Positions 1 to 5,333 of a stretch of DNA of 7,748 bases are shown piece by piece. The stretch comes from Bifidobacteriaceae bacterium (GTDB taxonomy: Bacteria > Actinomycetota > Actinomycetes > Actinomycetales > WQXJ01), in NCBI GenBank assembly GCA_031255075.1, contig JAIRTF010000079.1, forward strand, positions 1-7,748, written 5' to 3'. The notes under the pieces were generated by a model, which was given only the letters and a program-made list of their open reading frames with translations, made no database searches and was not told the origin of the DNA. Positions within the stretch are counted from its first letter, which is position 1. Each line of letters begins with the position of its first letter. Made by a program: the position numbers and the translations under genes.

Positions 1-648
1 GTTGATTCCGGGTGGGATGTTCTTGCACCAACCGGCCAACACCACCAAGCCGAGCAGCGGCACCAGCCACCACCAGTGGACGGTTGCGTCTATATCCATG
101 TGGTCAGGCATCAGGCCCAGCGTGAACGGGCCGTATTGGCTGATAGGGCCAGCTGCGCCCTGGGCCATGGCGACACCTATGTAGACCACAATGGCGAGCA
201 GTATTCCTGCTGCCCGTCCAAACAGCCACACCCCCACAATGGCGAACAACACAACTGTCACGCCATTCAAAGTGGGCAACAGTCCGGTACTGATCGGCTC
301 TTGCAGGCGGAGCGCCAGCCGGACTTGGTGGAGGCCGGCTACAAGTGCGGCGACGGCCACGGTGGCCAGATTCTGCCCAATGACTAGTAGCCGTAACCGG
401 CGGCCCGCTAACACGTCGATGTACAAGGTTTTCGGTACTGCCCAGGGGAGGCAGACCAGTCCTGTCAATACGGCCAGGTAGTCGCCTGGAGGCAACGGGC
501 GCGGCGCGTATGAAGACACCATAGGGACCTCGATCATCAGCTCGGGCCAGAACAGCGAAGCCAGGAGGCCAACGGCTAGAACGTACGCCGGGACACCGAG
601 TCTCCGGGCGGCGATGGCTGACCTTGCGGCCGGCAAGATGGCTTTCAT
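1..648 (-). CDS. Multispanning membrane protein, probable ABC transporter permease subunit (partial, C-terminus outside window)
   Basis: The reading frame opens at an ATG (646-648) and stays open for 216 codons to the left edge, so the C-terminus is missing. The protein begins MKAILPAARS. About six hydrophobic segments can be seen, near residues 19-35, 56-72, 87-106, 127-143, 147-164 and 192-207, with basic loops between them (for example AGRRLR at 81-86). This fits an integral membrane subunit. The ATG overlaps the stop of the preceding gene in an ATGA arrangement, so the two are probably translationally coupled and encode partners of one complex with the upstream ATPase. I see no enzymatic motif and cannot assign a substrate. 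The permease role is inferred from the operon. The overlap and a continuous frame rich in Leu, Val, Ala and Gly make the gene itself secure. Confidence 0.8.
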   Translation of the reverse strand, partial: MKAILPAARSAIAARRLGVPAYVLAVGLLASLFWPELMIEVPMVSSYAPRPLPPGDYLAVLTGLVCLPWAVPKTLYIDVLAGRRLRLLVIGQNLATVAVAALVAGLHQVRLALRLQEPISTGLLPTLNGVTVVLFAIVGVWLFGRAAGILLAIVVYIGVAMAQGAAGPISQYGPFTLGLMPDHMDIDATVHWWWLVPLLGLVVLAGWCKNIPPGIN

Positions 649-1949
649 TGTGGGCCTTGCCCGTCATAGGAACAGTTGGTGAGGGCGTCCACGTTGGCGG
701 CATACCAGGCCCTGATGGCGTTGTCCGGTGCGCTCCGCAGACTCTCTGAGGGCAATCCGCCGCCTACCTGGTCGAGGAAATCGGGGTCCTGGGCAAACCA
801 TAGGCTTAGTGCAAAAGACCAGTCGAGCGCAGTCTCGCTAATTGGCCTAGTACCGCATTGCCGGAGTCCTCCCAGATTCGCGGCTACTTCGCGTTCGAGG
901 GGCGGCCGGCCCGTCAAGGCGGCAGGCACCTCAACAACCTCCGAATCAGTCGCGTTGGGGTCATAGCCGGCGCTCCGCGCTCCGCGACGGGTCGCTACAA
1001 CCTTCAGCGATTCGGGCCAAGTACCGGCCCGCTGGGCCACACGTTCGGCCGCGTCTGCGATGGCCGGCAGCAGCGGCGCTTCTTCCTGGGCCACGCAAAT
1101 GGGGACTCCGAAGGATCCGTCTACGCAGACCGGCGCGGTTGGCTGATCCAAGGCAAGGGTTGGAGTATCAACTGACCCAAGTGCTATTCCCCCAACGGTG
1201 ACCGCACAGACCGCCGCAACAGCTATGGCGGCCTTAACCCTGGAGCCTCCGGTTTTCAGCCTCTGTTGGGACAGCCCAACCAAGGCCAAGGAAGCAGCCA
1301 GAATGAACCACCAGCAGATGATCACTGCCCACATCGGGTAGACAAACCGCTGATGATCAAGAGACTGGGCCCACACGAACAGGAATTCGCTCCCCCCATC
1401 CCTGCGAAACTTTGCCAGCGTGGCGCCGTAGACAATCGGCAGAACCCCAATAGCTGTCACGGAGGCGGCCAAAGCCAACAGAACAGTGTGCCAACGAGGC
1501 ACGGCCGTGCCAACAGCGAACCCCAGACAGGTCATAGTCAACAAAATTCCCAGGCCAATGGTCAGTTCGCTTGGGTAGAACACGCCGCCGTCTGCCCTGA
1601 GCAGCCCGGGAAGAATGCCAACAGCCGCGCCAAGGCAATAGAAACCGCACCACCAGCCTCCGGCCAGCACCAACGTGCGGAGCGGTAGCACTGTGCGGAC
1701 TCTGACCCCCGCCACCGGGGTCAGCAGTGAACCGGCAGCGGTGTAACGGTAGGCAATCCAACTGGCCGAGCAGGCTGCCACGAAACCAGACAGCACCACC
1801 GATTCGCGTGGCAACCCGGACAGCGTTGGCAGAGATATGTAGTGCCAGCCCCAAGACTTGGCTGTCCACAACGCTGTGATGACACCAATCACGGCGCCTG
1901 GTGCCAAGACAGCCAGCGGGGTGATGGGGAAGGTCGCCCTACGCAGCAC
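645..1949 (-). CDS. ABC-transporter-associated membrane protein with C-terminal extracytoplasmic domain
   Basis: The 434-residue protein starts at GTG (1947-1949). An AGAGG ribosome binding site lies six bases upstream (1956-1960, minus strand). About seven hydrophobic segments are visible, near residues 11-30, 49-67, 92-113, 128-150, 154-174, 205-226 and 238-258. A soluble domain follows, about residues 262-434. It has four cysteines (C275, C285, C365, C426), the first two in a CVDGSFGVPIC motif. The even cysteine number and the position after the last membrane segment suggest an exported, disulfide-bonded domain; this is inference. From memory it resembles an uncharacterised actinobacterial family in which permease-like proteins carry such a tail, but I could not check this. 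The start overlaps the ATPase gene by 11 bases and the stop overlaps the next permease gene by four. That places it in a three-gene transporter operon as a membrane subunit or an accessory receptor. Substrate unknown. Confidence 0.85.
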   Translation of the reverse strand: MLRRATFPITPLAVLAPGAVIGVITALWTAKSWGWHYISLPTLSGLPRESVVLSGFVAACSASWIAYRYTAAGSLLTPVAGVRVRTVLPLRTLVLAGGWWCGFYCLGAAVGILPGLLRADGGVFYPSELTIGLGILLTMTCLGFAVGTAVPRWHTVLLALAASVTAIGVLPIVYGATLAKFRRDGGSEFLFVWAQSLDHQRFVYPMWAVIICWWFILAASLALVGLSQQRLKTGGSRVKAAIAVAAVCAVTVGGIALGSVDTPTLALDQPTAPVCVDGSFGVPICVAQEEAPLLPAIADAAERVAQRAGTWPESLKVVATRRGARSAGYDPNATDSEVVEVPAALTGRPPLEREVAANLGGLRQCGTRPISETALDWSFALSLWFAQDPDFLDQVGGGLPSESLRSAPDNAIRAWYAANVDALTNCSYDGQGPQ

Positions 1950-2709
1950 GGGGAACCTCTTTATGCTGCCGTATCAGAGCTTGGTACCCCCGCTCAGCGG
2001 GGGAGCTGGGGTCATCTCCGGCGGGTGTCTGGTCGCCGAGGTCTCGCAGCGCGGCGCTGGGACCGTCAAACACAATCCTTCCGCCTAGCAACACCAGTAC
2101 GCGTCCGTTGACCAGTATCGCGTCTTCCAACATGTGAGTTGACATGATCACGGTGCGGTCCACGCCAACCTCCGCCAAAGCCCGCCGGAACTCTAGCCGC
2201 ACCTCCGGGTCCAGTCCTACTGTTGGTTCATCAAGCACCAACACTTCGGGTTCGTGGACCATCACAGTGGCTATGGCCAACCGTTGGCGTTGCCCGCCTG
2301 AAAGTGACTTGACGCGCCGGTCAGCCAGGTCTGCTATCCCCAGCAGGTTCAGCACTTGGGTGGTCTTGGTGGTCAGGGCCTTGGTTGCCACTCCTTGGGA
2401 CCAGGCTGCGAACTGCACCGTCTCCGCGACCCGCATTGAACCCACCAAGCGGTAGCTCTGAGGCAGAACTCCAATGCGCCGCCGGGCTGCTTCACGCTCC
2501 TTACGGATAGACGTGTCATGGCCTTGGATAGTGACATGGCCGGACTGAGGAGTCCGAAAGGTGCCGGCAAGCGACAGTAAGGTCGTCTTGCCGGCACCAT
2601 TGGGCCCCAACAGCGCGTGAACACCAGTGCCTAGCTGGAGGGATACGTCGTTCAGCACCGGCCTCTTCCCATACCCGAAAGAGACGTGCTCAAACTTCAT
2701 GGCGGTCAT
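1939..2709 (-). CDS. ABC transporter ATP-binding protein
   Basis: This is a single-domain ABC ATPase of about 256 residues that would hydrolyse ATP on the cytoplasmic face to drive the membrane proteins encoded just downstream. All key motifs are intact (numbering from the ATG at 2707-2709): Walker A GPNGAGKTT at 35-43, Q-loop glutamine in LPQ at 84, signature LSGGQ at 136-140, Walker B VLVLDEP at 156-162, D-loop GLDP following, and the H-loop histidine in STH at 192. The spacing and the short tail after the H-loop resemble exporter-type ATPases of the multidrug or antibiotic class. Three starts are possible: GTG at 2722-2724, ATG at 2707-2709 and ATG at 2698-2700. None has a strong ribosome binding site. 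I chose the middle one because MTA-K-FEHVSFGYG resembles family N-termini. The stop overlaps the next gene by 11 bases. The substrate cannot be inferred. Confidence 0.95.
   Translation of the reverse strand: MTAMKFEHVSFGYGKRPVLNDVSLQLGTGVHALLGPNGAGKTTLLSLAGTFRTPQSGHVTIQGHDTSIRKEREAARRRIGVLPQSYRLVGSMRVAETVQFAAWSQGVATKALTTKTTQVLNLLGIADLADRRVKSLSGGQRQRLAIATVMVHEPEVLVLDEPTVGLDPEVRLEFRRALAEVGVDRTVIMSTHMLEDAILVNGRVLVLLGGRIVFDGPSAALRDLGDQTPAGDDPSSPAERGYQALIRQHKEVPRAA
1955..1962 (-). promoter_or_regulatory. Ribosome binding site for the 434-residue membrane protein
   Basis: The minus strand reads AAAGAGGT five to six bases before the GTG at 1947-1949. It lies inside the last codons of the ATPase gene. 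This supports the GTG start and coupled translation of the two genes. Confidence 0.6.
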
Positions 2710-2779
2710 GTTCCCCACATCCACTCTTTTCTGCTTGCGCGTTTTGTTGATTGGGGCGACCGGTCGAGGAAGGCTTCCG

Positions 2780-2788
2780 AGTCTATCA
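2780..2788 (-). promoter_or_regulatory. Possible extended -10 promoter of the ABC transporter operon
   Basis: The minus strand reads TGATAGACT: a TGn extension followed by TAGACT, which fits the loose actinobacterial -10 pattern TAnnnT. No good -35 hexamer lies at the normal distance. Transcription would begin near 2773 and leave a leader of about 65 bases before the ATPase start. The call rests on sequence pattern and sensible distance only. Confidence 0.3.
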
Positions 2789-2891
2789 GCCGGCCAGTTC
2801 AGGAATCTGAGCCCCGGTTTCTAGGTGGAAGTGCAACACCCCTTAGGTTGTGGTTGTTCACATCACGACCTGGTGGGGGAGAGGCGGCTCC

Positions 2892-2911
2892 AGGGCGGTG
2901 GGGTACGCCCT
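2892..2911. other. Short GC-rich inverted repeat in the intergenic region
   Basis: AGGGCG (2892-2897) and CGCCCT (2906-2911) form a perfect six-base-pair stem with an eight-base loop. No T-tract follows on either strand, and it lies between divergent promoters. An intrinsic terminator is therefore unlikely. It may be a protein binding site or chance in GC-rich DNA. Confidence 0.25.
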
Positions 2912-2976
2912 TCCGGGGTTGACGGGGCCGTGGACATGGGCTGTGTGGTTTGGAACGGATGGGCGAGAAACGCACA

Positions 2977-3006
2977 TTGACACTACTGTGCTAAGTAATG
3001 TTCAAT
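2977..3006 (+). promoter_or_regulatory. Candidate promoter of the imuA'-imuB-dnaE2 operon
   Basis: A perfect TTGACA (2977-2982) is followed 18 bases later by TTCAAT (3001-3006), which matches four of six bases of TATAAT. Transcription would start near 3013 and give a leader of about 34 bases carrying the strong Shine-Dalgarno. The eight-base palindrome TCAATTGA (3002-3009) overlaps the -10. An alternative -10-like element, TAATGT (2996-3001), fits TAnnnT but lies only 13 bases from TTGACA, closer to the short spacing of PafBC-dependent damage promoters than to a housekeeping promoter. The -35 is convincing; the -10 is not settled. Confidence 0.4.
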
Positions 3007-3032
3007 TGATACCGCAAACACACGTTTTATAG

Positions 3033-3041
3033 AGGAGGTGA
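3033..3041 (+). promoter_or_regulatory. Ribosome binding site of imuA'
   Basis: AGGAGGTGA is an almost full complement to the 16S rRNA 3' end, with GGAGG ending eight bases before the ATG at 3047-3049. It fixes the imuA' start and predicts efficient translation of the first cistron, so expression is probably limited by transcription. Confidence 0.85.
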
Positions 3042-3046
3042 AGTAA

Positions 3047-3715
3047 ATGGCACTGCCGTTGGCGGTTTCGGCGGGACATGGAGCCCAAGTTGGTGTGCTG
3101 GACCGTGCGCGGCAGGCGTTGCGCGCCGCTGAGGCCAGGGCTGGCGTGACGGCCATCCGGGGTGGCCGCGGCGCCAAAGGATGTGCCAGCTCTTCCCGCC
3201 TGAAGCTCCGGCAAGCCGCCTTGAGTCAGCTGGCTGATGCGGTGGCCCCACGGTTTGTCCCCGGTACGGTTGCGCAGGTGACAGGCTCAACAGCAGCTCT
3301 GTGGGCGGTGGCTGGGGCGGTTATGGGATCAGAAGATTGGTGTGCGGTGGCGGGACTGCCAGGCGCCGGTCTGCTGGCCGCCGAAAGCGCTGGGCTGGTG
3401 CTGAGTCGCACAGTGTTGGTGCCACAGTGGGGTGACCGGCCGCCCCGGGTTCTGGCTGCTTTGGTGGACGCCTACGGTTTGGTTGTAGCCGGCGGCCTGA
3501 AATTGACAGCTGGTGACATGCGGCGCATCGAAGCCCGTTTGCGGTTCACCCAAGGCCGGTTGGTGGTGGCCGGCAGATGGACTTTGGCGCCAGTGGTAGT
3601 TGATGTAAAGCAGCTGATCACCGCAGCTTTAGGCGAAAACCAGCGGCCAGTTGGAGAGCCGTTGGTAGACGCGGATTTGGTGCTCAAAGGCGGGTTTGGC
3701 AATGGCATTGATTGA
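3047..3715 (+). CDS. imuA': ImuA' mutasome accessory protein (RecA-fold, SOS mutagenesis)
   Basis: The 222-residue product starts at the ATG fixed by the ribosome binding site and is close to the expected length of about 200-225. ImuA' is known as a RecA-like accessory protein that binds ImuB and is needed for DnaE2-dependent mutagenic bypass of DNA lesions in actinobacteria. An N-terminal helical stretch rich in Ala and Arg (about 15-32) is followed by a RecA-like core. In that core, VTGSTAALWAVAG (78-90) occupies the place of the ATP-binding loop but lacks GxxxxGK[TS]. Further on come CAVAGLPGAGLLAAESAG (99-116), TVLVPQWGD (122-130), and a strand-turn-helix with GLVVAGG (144-150). ATP hydrolysis is unlikely. 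The call rests on this layout plus the immediately following imuB and dnaE2 genes; sequence similarity alone would be weaker. The gene overlaps imuB by 14 bases. Confidence 0.85.
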   Translation: MALPLAVSAGHGAQVGVLDRARQALRAAEARAGVTAIRGGRGAKGCASSSRLKLRQAALSQLADAVAPRFVPGTVAQVTGSTAALWAVAGAVMGSEDWCAVAGLPGAGLLAAESAGLVLSRTVLVPQWGDRPPRVLAALVDAYGLVVAGGLKLTAGDMRRIEARLRFTQGRLVVAGRWTLAPVVVDVKQLITAALGENQRPVGEPLVDADLVLKGGFGNGID

Positions 3716-5333
3716 CCACCTGCTGGTAGCCCAAACCCAAGATGGTTTGGGGGAGGGTGCCGCGGCATCGCCCCCCAAACGGCGTCTGTTGGCAGTTTGG
3801 ATACCAGACTGGCCGGCGGCGGCGGCAATCAAAGTGGGGGCAGCGCCCACTGATCAGCCCGTGGTAGTAGCGGATGCGCGCCGAGTCAAAGCCGTCAGCG
3901 CCCCAGCCCGGGCGGCCGGCGTCAGACGCGGCATGAAACGCCGCACCGCCAGTTCACTGTGCCCAACTGCCGTGATAGTTGCCTCAGACTTGACCCGAGA
4001 TGCCCAAGTGTTCGAAGAAGTCGCCATATTGGTACATTCACTGGTACCTGGTGTGGAATTGTTGCGGCCAGGGCTGTTGTTGTGCCCCGCGGTTTACGCC
4101 AGCCGCTACCACGGAAGCGACGAAGCCCTGATGGAACATCTGCTCACAGAGGTGGCTGCCAACACTGGCGTTGAATCATGGGTCGGTGTTGCCGACGGGC
4201 TGTTGGCCGCCATCCTGGCTGCTCGCGACGGTTTGGCCATCCCGCCAGGCGAATCGCCAGACTATCTGGCGGGGCGGCCGCTGCGTGATTTGGGTGTTGC
4301 CCTTCAGGGCACAGCCCATGGAGAAGACCTGGATGTGCTGATGGACCTACTAGGCCGGCTGGGTATCAGAACACTTGGCGACTTCGCCTCACTGCCCACC
4401 CATAACGTGACCGAACGGTTCGGCTCGCTGGGGGTGTGGGCCCAACGGCTGGTCCGCGCCGAAGATGTGGTTCCCCAAGCCGGTCACCGGCTACCCCAAG
4501 AGTTCAACACCTGGGTGGATCTGGATCCGCCACTGAACCGATTGGAGCTGGTCCAACCAGTCGCCGCCAGGCTGGCAGAAGAGCTTCACACCATGTTGGT
4601 AGCCCACGGTCAAACATATGATCGGTTACGTATTAGAGCCACAACTGAAACATGCGAACAATTGGAACGCACCTGGCGGTTGGAAGGGGTTGATTCCAAT
4701 GGGGTGGCAGATAGAGTGCGGTGGCAATTGGAAGGCTGGCTAAACGGTCGCAGTGGTTTGGCACCGAGTGGGCCATTGACCCGGCTGATGCTGGAAGCCG
4801 AAGAAGTCCACCCCGCTGGAGTCGGTTCAACCAGACTGTGGGGAGCCGGCAGCAACCATGCCGCGGTGCGGGCGGTGCGCGGTGCGGACAGAGTCCACAC
4901 CATATTGGGCGGCCAAGGTGTCTACCAACCAGTTGCCCAAGGCGGTCGCGATCCGCGAGAACGCATCAGACTGGTGGGCTGGGGTGATGAAACCATCCCA
5001 TTGCGCCCGTCAGACCGTCCCTGGCCAGGTGCTATCCCTGATCCGCCGCCCAGTTTGGTTCCAGCCCAGCCGCCGGCTGTCGAGTTGACCGACCCCCAAG
5101 GCCAAGCCATTGAAGTCAACTCAGCTTTGGAACTCAGCGGCTGTCCAACCAGACTTGGGCGGAACAGGATCAAAGGATGGGCCGGCCCTTGGCCGGTGGT
5201 GGAGCAATGGTGGTCACGTCAAGCCAAACGGTGTGTCTACTTGCAAGTCCAAGTTGAGGCAGACAACCGCGAAAGGGCCGCCCTGTTGGCTTGCGAAGGT
5301 GGGCGGTGGCGCCTGGAAGGTCTCTATGACTGA
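3702..5333 (+). CDS. imuB: ImuB, catalytically inactive Y-family polymerase homologue
   Basis: The 543-residue protein matches family length (about 520-550). ImuB is the hub of the mutasome: it binds ImuA', DnaE2 and the beta clamp but does not itself polymerise. Visible landmarks are the N-terminal RLLAVWIPDWP (28-38); the palm segment CPAVYASRYHG ending near 138, which lacks the catalytic S-[IL]-D-E of DinB; the helix-hairpin-helix-like LGIRTLGDFASLP; the little-finger region; the STRLWG motif (376-381) where the clamp-binding motif is expected; GGRDPRERIRLVGWG; and the C-terminal GWAGPWP (492-498) with WW at 503-504, ending in WRLEGLYD. I chose the ATG at 3702, which overlaps imuA' by 14 bases; an in-frame TTG at 3696 is possible. 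About 27 residues precede the conserved core. The stop overlaps dnaE2 by eight bases, so the three genes form one operon. Confidence 0.95.
   Translation: MALIDHLLVAQTQDGLGEGAAASPPKRRLLAVWIPDWPAAAAIKVGAAPTDQPVVVADARRVKAVSAPARAAGVRRGMKRRTASSLCPTAVIVASDLTRDAQVFEEVAILVHSLVPGVELLRPGLLLCPAVYASRYHGSDEALMEHLLTEVAANTGVESWVGVADGLLAAILAARDGLAIPPGESPDYLAGRPLRDLGVALQGTAHGEDLDVLMDLLGRLGIRTLGDFASLPTHNVTERFGSLGVWAQRLVRAEDVVPQAGHRLPQEFNTWVDLDPPLNRLELVQPVAARLAEELHTMLVAHGQTYDRLRIRATTETCEQLERTWRLEGVDSNGVADRVRWQLEGWLNGRSGLAPSGPLTRLMLEAEEVHPAGVGSTRLWGAGSNHAAVRAVRGADRVHTILGGQGVYQPVAQGGRDPRERIRLVGWGDETIPLRPSDRPWPGAIPDPPPSLVPAQPPAVELTDPQGQAIEVNSALELSGCPTRLGRNRIKGWAGPWPVVEQWWSRQAKRCVYLQVQVEADNRERAALLACEGGRWRLEGLYD
5315..5320 (+). 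promoter_or_regulatory. Ribosome binding site of dnaE2
   Basis: GGAAGG lies five bases before the ATG at 5326-5328, inside the last codons of imuB. It supports this start and re-initiation after imuB translation. Confidence 0.7.

Larger units (their letters stand above)
2725..3046. other. Divergent intergenic region between the ABC transporter and imu operons
   Basis: This stretch of about 320 bases separates two divergent operons and must hold both promoters. The part nearest the imu genes (2970-3031) is clearly AT-richer than its surroundings, as expected for a promoter. The part at 2870-2950 is G-rich on the plus strand. I found no convincing small gene: short open frames here lack ribosome binding sites and cross promoter-like DNA. 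No tRNA, riboswitch-like structure or repeat array was recognised. Confidence 0.7.

Noticed and set aside
104..703. Minus-strand open frame of 199 residues
   Set aside because: It overlaps both membrane protein genes in another frame, and its product is Arg- and Pro-rich without hydrophobic structure. The overlapping frame from 648 leftward encodes a clear membrane protein joined by an ATGA overlap.
2892..2911. GC hairpin as an intrinsic terminator
   Set aside because: No T-tract on either strand and no gene ends nearby; both flanking operons start here.
2850..3032. Possible small gene of about 60 residues in the intergenic region
   Set aside because: No ribosome binding site, low-complexity composition, and it would run through the promoter region of imuA'.
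4116..4130. SDEAL in ImuB as a possible intact Y-family catalytic S-x-D-E motif
   Set aside because: It follows SRYHG and corresponds to the GGE segment after the palm strand, not to the catalytic SIDEA. The true catalytic place lacks the acidic pair, as usual for ImuB.
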